Source: Sphingobacteriia bacterium (lineage in GTDB: Bacteria > Bacteroidota > Bacteroidia > Bacteroidales > UBA7960). From it: a stretch of DNA of 64,000 bases. The stretch spans positions 1 through 64,000 of the forward strand of contig JAABRR010000025.1 in assembly GCA_011390785.1 (NCBI GenBank), read 5' to 3'. Positions 53,504 through 64,000 of this stretch are shown one piece after another (the stretch's first letter is position 1; each line of letters begins with the position of its first letter). Under the pieces are notes generated by a model. It saw only the letters and a program-made list of their open reading frames with translations. It ran no database searches and was not told where the DNA came from. A program made the translations under genes and the position numbers.

Positions 53504-55327
53504 TTATTCTGCAAACATTTGAAGGCTATGAAGTTTTTTATAATAACCATCAATTGCTATTAGTTGCTCATGATTACCTCTTTCAACAATTTCGCCATCA
53601 TGCATTACGCAAATCAGATCGGCATTAATAACCGTTGAAAGCCGGTGCGCAATAACAACGGATGTTCTGTTTTTCATAACATTGCTCAGAGCTTCCTGCA
53701 CCAGCTTTTCTGATTCGGTATCCAGCGCTGAAGTGGCTTCATCAAGAATAAGGATGGGTGGATTTTTGAGCACTGCACGGGCAATGCTAAGTCTTTGCCT
53801 TTGTCCACCAGATAGTTTGTTCCCTCTGTCGCCAATATTGGTATAATATCCTAAAGGAGTTTTCTCAATAAATTCTTGAGCGTTGGCAATTTCCGCAGCT
53901 TTTTTTACATCCTTTTCGGCAATTTTATATTCGCCAAAAGCAATATTATTGAAGAAATTGTCATTAAACAGGATTGCTTCCTGACTTACATTTCCCATCA
54001 GGGCCCTGATATCATTAACTTTCAACTCTTTTATGTTGATATCATCAAAAAGGATTTCGCCATCAGAAACTTCATAGAATCTTGGGATCAGATCAACCAG
54101 GGTTGATTTTCCGGCTCCTGATTGTCCAACCAAAGCCACTGTTTTTCCTTTTTCAATAATTAGGTTGATATTTTTTAAAACCGGAATGCTGCCATAGCTG
54201 AAACTTACATTTCTGAATTCAATCTTTTCATTGAAAGATTTCATGGGCCTGGCATTAGGATGATCATCAATTACCAGTGGTGCATCAAGAATTTCATCTA
54301 CCCTTTGGGCAGAAGCCATTCCCTTCATAACATTATAGTAGGCTGTTGTAAATGCTTTGGCCGGGTTAATGATTTGGGCAAATAGAATAAGATAGGCGAT
54401 AAACCCCTGAGGCGAAAGGCTGCCTTCAGCATTAAGTACCAATGATCCACCATACCAAACAATAACTACCACCACTGCTGTGCCAAGGAATTCACTAAGA
54501 GGTGATGCCATATATTGCCGTCTGAACATTTTGGTCATGATCAGCGTGTAAAAACTATTGAGACTTAAAAACCGCTGACGCATTTTGTTTTCAGCATTAA
54601 AAGCTTTGATAACCCTGATTCCTGATAAAGTCTCTTCGAGCATAGAAAGGATTACCCCCAGTTTATTTTGCCCGCGAAGTGCTGTAGAACGCAATGTTTT
54701 GCCAATTCTGCCAATAAGTAATCCACTTAAAGGCAAAAGAATTAATACCACCAAAGTAAGCTGCGGACTAATGATTAGCAGGGTTACCAGCAACACAATA
54801 ATTGAAATGGGTTCGCGAAAAAACATCTCCAGCGAGCTGATAATACTATGCTCAATCAGTTGCACATCACTTGTCATACGGCTTATAAGGTCGCCTTTTT
54901 TCTCGTTAGATACAAAAGACAGGGGAAGTTTCAGGGTTTTGTCATACAGTTCATTTCTAATATCCTTAACAACCGTATTACGAATCCATGCCAGATGATA
55001 CATGGCCAGGTATTTAAAACCATTTTTCAGAAAACTCATTAGCAGGGTAAATAATCCCACAAAAATAAGGGCGTTTACATCCCCCAATCGAATCATTAAA
55101 AAACTAATGTAGTAGTAAAAATTGTGTTGTATGGATGATGCATCGAATGCAAAAGGAACGTTTTCTTCTACAATAGGTTGTGTTTCGAAAAGGATGCCTA
55201 AAACAGGAATGATCATGGTTACCGAGAAAACATTAAAAACTACACTAAGGAAGTTAAAGAAAATATTTAACGAAACCTTAGGCCAATAGGGTTTTATGTA
55301 ACCAAATATTTTCCTGTATTTATTCAT
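53504..55327 (-). CDS. MsbA-like ABC exporter
   Basis: 607 residues forming a half-transporter: membrane domain with about six helices (1-340), then an ABC ATPase. Walker A is GQSGAGKST, the Q-loop region includes NVSQEAILF, the signature is LSGGQRQRLS, and Walker B is PILILDEATSALDTES, with an H-loop AHRLSTV. Layout matches lipid A/lipid flippases and drug exporters; the similarity to MsbA is only by type. Not next to lipopolysaccharide genes, so the substrate remains open. Confidence 0.9.
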   Translation of the reverse strand: MNKYRKIFGYIKPYWPKVSLNIFFNFLSVVFNVFSVTMIIPVLGILFETQPIVEENVPFAFDASSIQHNFYYYISFLMIRLGDVNALIFVGLFTLLMSFLKNGFKYLAMYHLAWIRNTVVKDIRNELYDKTLKLPLSFVSNEKKGDLISRMTSDVQLIEHSIISSLEMFFREPISIIVLLVTLLIISPQLTLVVLILLPLSGLLIGRIGKTLRSTALRGQNKLGVILSMLEETLSGIRVIKAFNAENKMRQRFLSLNSFYTLIMTKMFRRQYMASPLSEFLGTAVVVVIVWYGGSLVLNAEGSLSPQGFIAYLILFAQIINPAKAFTTAYYNVMKGMASAQRVDEILDAPLVIDDHPNARPMKSFNEKIEFRNVSFSYGSIPVLKNINLIIEKGKTVALVGQSGAGKSTLVDLIPRFYEVSDGEILFDDINIKELKVNDIRALMGNVSQEAILFNDNFFNNIAFGEYKIAEKDVKKAAEIANAQEFIEKTPLGYYTNIGDRGNKLSGGQRQRLSIARAVLKNPPILILDEATSALDTESEKLVQEALSNVMKNRTSVVIAHRLSTVINADLICVMHDGEIVERGNHEQLIAIDGYYKKLHSLQMFAE

Positions 55328-55413
55328 TGAAGGGGGGTTGAATTCAAAAACGAAAATTCCTGAACTAAATTATCAAAAATAAGAAAATCTGTTATTCCCA
55401 AATGCAGATAACA

Positions 55414-56772
55414 CTATGGAATTTTGGGTAATATGCCCGTGTAATTCCAGGGAGTAATTTCCAGAAGTGTTTGTTTTATTTCACTCTCTACTTTCAGGCC
55501 ATTGATAAATTCATGAATTGTATCCTGATTTATTGCGGTATGGGTTCGGGTTAGCTCTTTCAGCTTTTCATAGGGTTGGGGATAGTTTATTTTTCTAAGT
55601 ACGGTTTGTATAGCTTCTGCCACTACCATCCAGTTTTCTTCCAGGTCTTTATTAATCTTTTCCTCATTGATGATGAGTTTATCCAAGCCCTTGCGCGTTG
55701 CCTTAATGGCAATGAGCATATGTGCCAATGGAACTCCAATATTTCTTAGAACAGTAGAGTCGGTAAGGTCGCGTTGCAGGCGCGATACAGGTAGTTTGGC
55801 TGCCAGGTGTTCAAACAGTGCCACAGCGATACCAAGATTCCCTTCTGAGTTTTCAAAATCAATAGGGTTTACCTTATGGGGCATGGCAGAAGAACCTACT
55901 TCGCCTTCCTTTATCTTTTGCTTAAAGTAATTCATTGATATATAGGCCCATGAATCGCGGTTAAGGTCGATAATTATAGTGCAAATTCTTTTTAAACCAT
56001 CGAATATTGAAGCCAGAAAGTCGTAATGCTCTATCTGGGTTGTAACTTCAGAACGTTTTAACCTCAGGGTTTTATTTACAAACCCATCTGCAAATTCATT
56101 CCAGTCAATATCTGGATAGGCTACTTTGTGTGCATTAAAATTTCCGGTAGCTCCGCCAAATTTTGCCGGAAAGGGTAGAGCCAGAAGTTGGTTAATCTGT
56201 CTTTCGAGCCTGTAATAAAACACATATATTTCTTTGCCAACAGTAGTGGGAGATGCCGGTTGTCCATGGGTGTGTGCCAGCATCGGAATCTCCATCCATT
56301 GTTTGGCCATCTCCTTAAGAGCAGATAACAGCTTGTCGAGCTGTGGAACAATTACTTCCATAATTCCTTCTTTTAGCGAAAGGGGAATAGCAGTATTGTT
56401 TATGTCTTGCGATGTAAGGCCAAAGTGAATAAACTCCTTGTATTGGGAAAGTCCGGCATTATCAAATTTTTCTTTTAAAAAATACTCTACCGCTTTAATA
56501 TCATGGTTGGTTGTAGATTCAATCTTTTTTATGTTTAGAGCATCTTCGCCTTCAAAATCATGATAAATATCCCTGATTTTCTCTATATCCTGTTGGGTTA
56601 ATTCTTTCAGTTCGGGGAGGTTCAGTTTGTGCAATGCGATAAAATATTCCAATTCAACGAAAATACGGTATTGAATCAGGGCAAATTCGCTAAAGTATTT
56701 CTGAAGTTCCTGCGTCTTGTTATGATACCTACCATCTACGGGAGTTATATTGTAAAGGGCTGAACTATCCAT
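55414..56772 (-). CDS. purB: Adenylosuccinate lyase
   Basis: 452 residues. Splits SAICAR and adenylosuccinate, two steps in purine synthesis, releasing fumarate. The fumarase/aspartase superfamily signature is SSAMPHKVNPIDFENSEGN. Other family regions are the N-terminal SALYNITPVDGRY, THGQPASPTTVGKE and FGLTSQDINNTA. The long N-terminal part and the signature place it in the E. coli PurB-like class. Single gene between the ABC exporter and yidC. Confidence 0.95.
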   Translation of the reverse strand: MDSSALYNITPVDGRYHNKTQELQKYFSEFALIQYRIFVELEYFIALHKLNLPELKELTQQDIEKIRDIYHDFEGEDALNIKKIESTTNHDIKAVEYFLKEKFDNAGLSQYKEFIHFGLTSQDINNTAIPLSLKEGIMEVIVPQLDKLLSALKEMAKQWMEIPMLAHTHGQPASPTTVGKEIYVFYYRLERQINQLLALPFPAKFGGATGNFNAHKVAYPDIDWNEFADGFVNKTLRLKRSEVTTQIEHYDFLASIFDGLKRICTIIIDLNRDSWAYISMNYFKQKIKEGEVGSSAMPHKVNPIDFENSEGNLGIAVALFEHLAAKLPVSRLQRDLTDSTVLRNIGVPLAHMLIAIKATRKGLDKLIINEEKINKDLEENWMVVAEAIQTVLRKINYPQPYEKLKELTRTHTAINQDTIHEFINGLKVESEIKQTLLEITPWNYTGILPKIP

Positions 56773-56829
56773 TTTGACAGGTTGAAGGTTAATTGAACTA
56801 ATATCTTTGGTTGCTATTTTTGAAAATTA

Positions 56830-56849
56830 CCCCGAAAATTATTCCGGGG
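56830..56849 (-). terminator. Likely terminator of yidC
   Basis: On the minus strand, CCCCG and CGGGG pair around a 10-base loop just after the yidC stop, followed by TAATTTTC. The stem is short but GC-rich. Confidence 0.45.
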
Positions 56850-56858
56850 CTGATAAAA

Positions 56859-58787
56859 CTATTTTTTATTTTTTTTCTGCATTTGCTGTTGCTGGCGAGT
56901 CATATCTTCGAGTCGTTTTTGCCAACTCGATTTCTTAACGGGTTTCTTTTTATTTTCTTCAATTTTTTTTCTGATTTTATCTTCATCAATCATAAACCTG
57001 AAAGCATACATCTGTGCAAATGTTATCATATTGGTTAAGAAGTAATAGTAGCTCAGGCCTGATGCAAAACTGTTGAAAACAAAAAGCAGCATAACGGGCA
57101 TAAAATATAGCATTGTTTTCATGCCGGGCATTTGTGTACCTGTATCCATCATCTGGCTGTTCATGCGGGTGTAAATGATGGTAGAAACGGTCATGAGTAA
57201 TGTAAAAAGACTTACATGATCGCCATAATAAGGAATGGTAAAGGGCAGGTTAAAGATAGAGTCGTAAGAAGATAGGTCGTCTGCCCATAAAAACCCTTGT
57301 TGCCTTAACTCGAAGGATGCCGGGAAAAACCTAAACATGGCCAGTAAAATAGGGAACTGAAGCAGCATGGGCACACAACCAGCCATGGGATTAACGCCTG
57401 CCTTTTTATATAATGCCATTACCGCCTGTTGCTTTTTCATGGCATCTTCCTTTTTAGGGAATTTTTCGCCCAGCTCGGCGATTTCAGGCTTCAGAACTCT
57501 CATTCTGGCGGAAGAGAGATAAGTTTTATAGGCTATAGGGAATAAAATCGTTTTTAATAACAGGGTAAGAACCAGGATGATGATACCGTAGTTCCAGTTA
57601 AAACTATCGAAATAATTAAATACAGGAATAACAAAGAATTGATTGATCCACCTGAATAATGTCCAACCCAATGGTATCTGGTCTTCCAGTTTATAATCAT
57701 AGCTGTTGAGCGTATTGAAGTGATTGGGGCCAAAATAGAACTTCATGGGGAAGTTATTGTCTGCCATCCTGATGTAAGGGATATCTATGCTGGCAGTCAT
57801 TCTTTTTAGTAACGTGTCTTGCACTTCTTCGTATGAGCGCGTACTTACCTCAGCGCCGCTAAAACTTTTTGGAGCTATAAGGGTAGTTGAAAAGAATTGT
57901 TGTTTAAAGGAAACCCACTCAACAGCGGTTCTGAGATTTTCTTCTCCGTCGCGGGTTTCTCTGATTTTATCTACTTCATCATTCAGAAATTTGTAATAAA
58001 TCGTAGAAACATTCATTTCATTCTTGCGACTTTTTTCCAGACGGTGCAGATCGGCTTGCCAGTTTAAATTGAGAAAAGTAGTATTGGAAGCAATTATATT
58101 TTGCATTCCAACGGTATTAAGATTAAGGCCTATCATATAGTCATTACCCTTAATAATATATTCAAACTCAATGTAACTTGGGTTTTCCGGCGAATGATTA
58201 TCCGGATAGAGTCTCATGGGCAAAACCAGCGAATCATTACCAGAAACCTTCAAAAGGTTGGTGTTTGCAATTCGTGCTGGATTAATAGCAGGTTCAAAAA
58301 ACAGATCACCAGTTGATATAAGCCTGTTGGCAGAATAAAACTGAATATTGAAGAAATCGTTTTCGTCAGAAAGCAGAACAAGGGGTTTTTGATCCCAGGT
58401 TTTAAACTCCTTAAGTTCAACAGAAGTTATATGCCCCCCTTTTTTTGAGATATTTATTTTTAGCCGATCATTTTCAACAACAAGATGGTCATTTTCACCT
58501 TGTACCGAACCTGCAAAAAAGCCCATTTTATCATGCAATACTGCCTGAGCAACTGAATCGTTCTGTATATTTTGAATTTCGTTTTCCGGGCTTGTGGTTG
58601 TGGGGGTTTCCAGGTTTGCTGCTTCCAGTTCTCTTAAACGCTCTTGCTCGGCTTCGCGAATAGCTGCTATACTGTCTTGTTGGCGTTGTATTTGTGCTCG
58701 TTCCTCTTCTGATGGAGTATTGAGAATAGCAAATCCAATTAAGATTACAAAAATGAGAACCAGACCAATAATGTTATCTCTGTTCAT
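56859..58787 (-). CDS. yidC: Membrane protein insertase YidC
   Basis: 642 residues. Inserts proteins into the inner membrane with or without SecYEG. A first membrane helix (MNRDNIIGLVLIFVILIGFAI) is followed by a Gln/Glu-rich stretch, a large periplasmic beta domain (about 95-370), then the Oxa1-type core with hydrophobic segments (NYGIIILVLTLLLKTILFPI, PMAGCVPMLLQFPILLAMFRFFP) and a basic tail ending KKKNKK. The adjacent pyrG is a common neighbour in Bacteroidota. An exact TAnnTTTG lies upstream. Confidence 0.95.
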   Translation of the reverse strand: MNRDNIIGLVLIFVILIGFAILNTPSEEERAQIQRQQDSIAAIREAEQERLRELEAANLETPTTTSPENEIQNIQNDSVAQAVLHDKMGFFAGSVQGENDHLVVENDRLKINISKKGGHITSVELKEFKTWDQKPLVLLSDENDFFNIQFYSANRLISTGDLFFEPAINPARIANTNLLKVSGNDSLVLPMRLYPDNHSPENPSYIEFEYIIKGNDYMIGLNLNTVGMQNIIASNTTFLNLNWQADLHRLEKSRKNEMNVSTIYYKFLNDEVDKIRETRDGEENLRTAVEWVSFKQQFFSTTLIAPKSFSGAEVSTRSYEEVQDTLLKRMTASIDIPYIRMADNNFPMKFYFGPNHFNTLNSYDYKLEDQIPLGWTLFRWINQFFVIPVFNYFDSFNWNYGIIILVLTLLLKTILFPIAYKTYLSSARMRVLKPEIAELGEKFPKKEDAMKKQQAVMALYKKAGVNPMAGCVPMLLQFPILLAMFRFFPASFELRQQGFLWADDLSSYDSIFNLPFTIPYYGDHVSLFTLLMTVSTIIYTRMNSQMMDTGTQMPGMKTMLYFMPVMLLFVFNSFASGLSYYYFLTNMITFAQMYAFRFMIDEDKIRKKIEENKKKPVKKSSWQKRLEDMTRQQQQMQKKNKK

Positions 58788-58856
58788 TCTAAGTGAGGGT
58801 TATAATATTTGTATTGTTAAGAAAAAGTCTTCTGATGTGGTTTTTAAAACAGTTTG

Positions 58857-58864
58857 CAAAAGTA
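58857..58864 (-). promoter_or_regulatory. Candidate -7 element of yidC
   Basis: Minus strand TACTTTTG matches TAnnTTTG, 69 bp before the ATG. Confidence 0.38.
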
Positions 58865-58992
58865 CGAAATGTTCGTTAAACCATCTTAATCAATATTCCA
58901 TAAATAATGGTTAGTTTTTGCATTCGGAAAACCCAAATTGTATATCAGTAAATACCTGATTTTTCAAAATTTATTTTAGATTTTATTTTGCC

Positions 58993-60783
<1,791 letters not shown>

Positions 60784-61059
60784 TTAATTTATTAAGCTAA
60801 GATGTTAATAGTAAAATAATTGAAAAATTACCTTTGGCTTAATGATAGCATAATGGAGTTATACTGGCCTTTTTAGTTGATGAACCTGATTGATAGAAAA
60901 TGAATAATTTTTCTTTGTTATTCAGTTCCCAGGTTATCTAATGCTAAAATGAAATTGTGAGGCTAAAATTGGTAATCTTTTTTAGGTATTGAGAATAACT
61001 AAACGCCTTATTTAATTATTTTATAATGTTGCTAAAGTATCTTGTAATATATAATGCAG

Positions 61060-61067
61060 TACTTTTG
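61060..61067 (+). promoter_or_regulatory. Candidate -7 element of the MFS gene
   Basis: TACTTTTG matches TAnnTTTG, 19 bp before the ATG at 61087. It overlaps the alternative start region at 61054, which argues for the later ATG. Together with the pyrG leader, it is the only structure I see in the 60628-61086 gap. Confidence 0.4.
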
Positions 61068-61086
61068 CCCGTTCAAATTTATCGTT

Positions 61087-62256
61087 ATGAAAATCAGCCA
61101 GCCGGTAGTAATAAAAATCATGTTTTTTCTCAGTTTTGCCTCATCAGCAGCATGGTTGTCTTATTTTAACCTGTTTTTGAAAAATTATGTTGGTCTTACC
61201 GATGGCCAGATTGGTATTGTTATAGCTATTCAGCAAGTGAATACTTTGCTTATATTACCTGTTTGGGGCATCATTGCCGATCGTTTTGGACGAAAAAATA
61301 TTCTTACACTTACCATAATCATTTCTGTTTTTACGCTTTATGGATTTATTCTGCAGAAATCTTTCCTGTCAGTTTTATTGTTTACCTATTTATTTACATT
61401 GTTTTATAATCCTATCAATCCATTAATGGACAGTGTATCTCTTGATTTTCTGGAACAATCAAAAAAAGGTTCGTACGGAATATTCAGGTTATGGGCATCG
61501 GTTGGTTGGGCAGTATCGTCGGTTACTACAGGGTTATTTATCAATGAAACCAACTCTCAATATATTTTTGTAATAGCATCAACCATTTTGCTGGTAAATT
61601 TTATAATACTAAAATTTCTTTACAAGCCTCTTAAGGTTACCAAAACTTTAAAGTCGATGAAATTGTCTCATATCAGAGATGTTTTTCTTAGTGACAAAAG
61701 GCTATATAGCATTTTAATCATTATGCTCTTTTATGGCATCTTTTCGTCTCCAATGCATTTTTTTATCAATATTTACTATATGGAAATAGGAGGCGGTTAC
61801 CACCATGTTGGGTATGCTTACCTGTTTCAAGCTTTGGCCGAGGTGCCTTTCTTTCTTTTTGGAAAAAAGATTATTGAACGCTTTGGTGCACGACGTCTTA
61901 TCATTTTTACTATGATTGTTACATCGTTTAGACTAATTTCCTATGGGCTTATCTCAGATCCCTGGTTTGCAATAATTGTTGGAACAGTTCATGGAATATC
62001 GCTCGGGCTGTTTATTCTGTCTTTTATTGCTTTTGTGCACCAGTTTATTCCAGCAGAATTCAGGGCTACGGGGCAGTCTTTTGTTTATGCATTCTATTTT
62101 GGTGGTGGTTTGGCAATTGGGAATATATTTACCGGTTTCCTATCCCAAAATATGGGCATGCAAAATACCATGCTTGTGCAGGGTTCACTCACCTTCTTAC
62201 TGGTTTTGATAACAGTAATTATTTTAAAGCTTAGTCGTAAATCTGCTATTCAATAA
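61087..62256 (+). CDS. MFS transporter (MFS_1-like/PPP type)
   Basis: 389 residues, about 12 membrane helices, inner membrane. Begins MKISQPVVIKIMFFLSFASS. The loop DRFGRKN between helices 2 and 3 is the MFS signature, preceded by LLILPVWGIIA; a second half motif is IIERFGARRLIIF. N-terminal ASSAAWLSYFNLFLKNYVGLT resembles the MFS_1-like group that contains the phenylpropionate permease and nucleoside/sugar symporters. Substrate is not known. The upstream frame to 61054 would add 11 residues and is not preferred. Confidence 0.87.
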   Translation: MKISQPVVIKIMFFLSFASSAAWLSYFNLFLKNYVGLTDGQIGIVIAIQQVNTLLILPVWGIIADRFGRKNILTLTIIISVFTLYGFILQKSFLSVLLFTYLFTLFYNPINPLMDSVSLDFLEQSKKGSYGIFRLWASVGWAVSSVTTGLFINETNSQYIFVIASTILLVNFIILKFLYKPLKVTKTLKSMKLSHIRDVFLSDKRLYSILIIMLFYGIFSSPMHFFINIYYMEIGGGYHHVGYAYLFQALAEVPFFLFGKKIIERFGARRLIIFTMIVTSFRLISYGLISDPWFAIIVGTVHGISLGLFILSFIAFVHQFIPAEFRATGQSFVYAFYFGGGLAIGNIFTGFLSQNMGMQNTMLVQGSLTFLLVLITVIILKLSRKSAIQ

Positions 62257-62466
62257 TAAATCAAAACTGTTTATTGTCAGGTTTATCAAAGAATGCAGTC
62301 ATGTTTTACTCTGTTTAATGCTTTTAAAACTTATTTGAACAAAGCCAAATAAAAGATGTTAAGAAAAGTGACTTGAAAAAAATGAACCTGGAAAAATATC
62401 AGAGCTACTGTTAATTTTTTTAAGTTTTAAATTTGAATAGTATTTAACCAGATCAAGAGAAATAAA

Positions 62467-63072
62467 ATGAAAATAAGCATAGTATACAGTAATCACCACT
62501 CTGGAAATTTTAATGAAGAGCTATTAAATACCCTTACCGATAGTCTTATAGAGAATGGTCATGAAATAGCGGTTCGCGATTTATACAAAATGGATTTTAA
62601 TCCTGTTCTAAAAACCAGCGATTTTGAGTCTATCTCATCAGGGAATATACCTAAGGATATTTTGCGCGAACAGGAATTTGTAAAATGGGCCGACTTGTTG
62701 GTATTTATTTATCCCTTATGGTGGGGTGGCATGCCAGCTATATTGAAAGGGTATATAGACAGGGTTTTCTCTTGGGGTTTTGCCTATAAATCCAACGGTA
62801 GCGGTGGCACTTATCCACTTTTAACAGGCAAAAAGGCGATTGTAATGTCTACCATGGGCCAATCGAGAGCTGATTATGAAAAAGGGATGTTTCAGGCCAT
62901 GAATCTGGTAAATGTGGAAGGTGTGTTTGGATTTTGTGGCGTTGAAGTTACTGATCAGCTTTATTTCAGTTCAATTCATAACGTTTCAGACACTGAAAAA
63001 CTTAATTATATCAAGCAGGCAGTTAAGGCAGTTAAATCACTGGAAGTTCTTGCAGAATCTTCTGAGAGATAA
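62467..63072 (+). CDS. NAD(P)H oxidoreductase, flavodoxin-fold (NQO1/KefF-like)
   Basis: 201-residue cytoplasmic flavoprotein. A flavodoxin-like fold with an N-terminal loop (MKISIVYSNHHSGNFNEEL), YPLWWGGMPAILKGYIDRVF (the quinone reductase signature) and STMGQSRADYEKG. Likely reduces quinones or related electrophiles with NAD(P)H. Convergent with pyrC, with about 13 bp between the gene ends. Preceded by about 210 bp containing no gene that I recognise. Confidence 0.88.
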   Translation: MKISIVYSNHHSGNFNEELLNTLTDSLIENGHEIAVRDLYKMDFNPVLKTSDFESISSGNIPKDILREQEFVKWADLLVFIYPLWWGGMPAILKGYIDRVFSWGFAYKSNGSGGTYPLLTGKKAIVMSTMGQSRADYEKGMFQAMNLVNVEGVFGFCGVEVTDQLYFSSIHNVSDTEKLNYIKQAVKAVKSLEVLAESSER

Positions 63073-63085
63073 TTATTGTAATTTA

Positions 63086-64000
63086 TTACCTGTCAAATTC
63101 AAGAGCTTTTCCCCTGAAATTTTCATCGAATTTTCCCTTGTTATAAACCAATTTGCCATTGATAAAGGTGTGTGTTGGTGTTCCATGAAAAGTTTGTCCT
63201 TCAAAGGGAGACCATTTACATTTATAAAGAATGTTTTCCCGACTAACCATGTATTGTTTATTGGGATTGAAAATTACCAGGTCGGCAAAATATCCTTTTC
63301 TTATAAATCCTCTGTTTTTTATCTTAAAGCAAACTGCAGGATTATGGCACATCCATTGGACCAGCAGGTGAAATGGTAATTTACGTTTTGTAAGAGAATC
63401 TGCCATGGCTTGCAGGCTATGCTGAACCAGAGGACCGCCTGAAGGGGCCGAAAGATAGGGCATTTGTTTTTCTTCAAGAGTATGGGGTGCATGATCTGTG
63501 GCTATAACGTCGAGCTTGCCAGCCTGCAGGGCGTCCCACAGAGCTTCCCTGTCAGAATAATTCTTTACCGCCGGGTTCCATTTGATCATATTTCCCTTTT
63601 CAGCATAATCTTCTGATGTAAACCATAAATGATGTATACAAGCTTCACCCGTGATTCTTTTTTGTTCAAGGGGTATGTCGTTTTCAAAGAGTGCTGTTTC
63701 TACTGCTGTTGAAAGATGGAGTACATGAAGCCGCGTATTGTATTTACGGGCCAGGTGCACAGCTTTTTGTGATGATAGCAAACAGGCAAAATGGTTGCGT
63801 ATGGCAGGATGGTGTGATGGAGAAATGGCGTCACCATATTTCATTTTGTATTTCTCTGTATTGGCTCTTATGGTTGCTTCATCTTCACAATGTGTGGCAA
63901 CCAATGTTCTGGCTTCAGAAAAAATCCGGCTCAGTGCTTCATCATTGTCAACCAGCATATTACCGGTTGATGAACCCATAAATATTTTTATGCCGCAAAC
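63086..64000 (-). CDS. pyrC: Dihydroorotase, 5' part outside window
   Basis: The C-terminal 304 residues are present; the reading frame continues through the edge (GIKIFMGSSTGNML), so the ATG at 63979 is internal and the true start lies outside. It is a metal-dependent amidohydrolase making dihydroorotate. Visible sites are LHVLHLSTA with a metal His, GEACIHHLWF with another His, and VIATDHAPHTLEEKQMP with the catalytic Asp and following substrate contacts. GFIRKGYFADLVIFNPN marks the C-terminal amidohydrolase strand. With pyrD and pyrG it makes three pyrimidine genes in the window. Confidence 0.93.
   Translation of the reverse strand, partial: VCGIKIFMGSSTGNMLVDNDEALSRIFSEARTLVATHCEDEATIRANTEKYKMKYGDAISPSHHPAIRNHFACLLSSQKAVHLARKYNTRLHVLHLSTAVETALFENDIPLEQKRITGEACIHHLWFTSEDYAEKGNMIKWNPAVKNYSDREALWDALQAGKLDVIATDHAPHTLEEKQMPYLSAPSGGPLVQHSLQAMADSLTKRKLPFHLLVQWMCHNPAVCFKIKNRGFIRKGYFADLVIFNPNKQYMVSRENILYKCKWSPFEGQTFHGTPTHTFINGKLVYNKGKFDENFRGKALEFDR

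Overview
The window looks like chromosomal DNA of a Bacteroidota bacterium, most likely a Bacteroidales/Marinilabiliales-type marine or sediment organism. The evidence is a type IX secretion (T9SS) sorting domain on a giant adhesin, a PorP/SprF protein, a PorE-like OmpA protein, DUF5606, single-chain AceE, many outer-membrane lipoproteins with lipoboxes, no clear Shine-Dalgarno sites, and several TAnnTTTG motifs typical of Bacteroidetes -7 elements. I saw no rRNA, tRNA, CRISPR array, prophage or intact insertion sequence.

Layout. 1-7.5 kb: a DUF4397 fragment, DUF302 protein, SerB, a GDSL lipoprotein translationally overlapped with kynureninase, and a two-gene saccharopine pathway for lysine breakdown. 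7.7-12.3 kb: the most unusual region, a minus-strand operon with three radical SAM enzymes, a 92-aa small protein and a 71-aa putative precursor peptide whose tail carries a W-x2-W-x4-W-x2-W pattern. The precursor gene has terminator-like hairpins on both sides, and a 9-1-9 palindrome lies upstream of the operon. I read this as an undescribed RiPP-type peptide modification system. 12.5-16.4 kb: housekeeping (HAD phosphatase, DUF62 family, PhoH, PurC). 16.8-28.7 kb: a T9SS surface locus with a 2695-aa repeat adhesin, a PorE-like OmpA protein and a PorP/SprF protein. 29-30 kb: decayed RHS gene.

30-37.7 kb: plant-polysaccharide genes on the minus strand (GH3, PhoD-like phosphatase, CE15 glucuronoyl esterase, GntP permease). 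37.9-40.4 kb: amidotransferase, FemAB-like protein and a bPH_4 membrane protein broken by one TAG codon. 40.7-46.2 kb: pyruvate dehydrogenase operon aceE-aceF-lpdA. 46.3-51.4 kb: GNAT/nitrilase fusion, then three pectin-related enzymes (CE12, CE8, GH29).

51.8-64 kb: mostly conserved core genes: PyrD, DUF5606, MsbA-like ABC exporter, PurB, YidC, PyrG, an MFS transporter, a flavodoxin-fold oxidoreductase and the start-truncated PyrC at the window edge. Purine and pyrimidine synthesis are therefore represented by five genes here. The carbohydrate genes fit growth on pectin and glucuronoxylan, although no SusC/SusD pair lies in the window. Functions are assigned by reading motifs in translated sequence; no database search was run.
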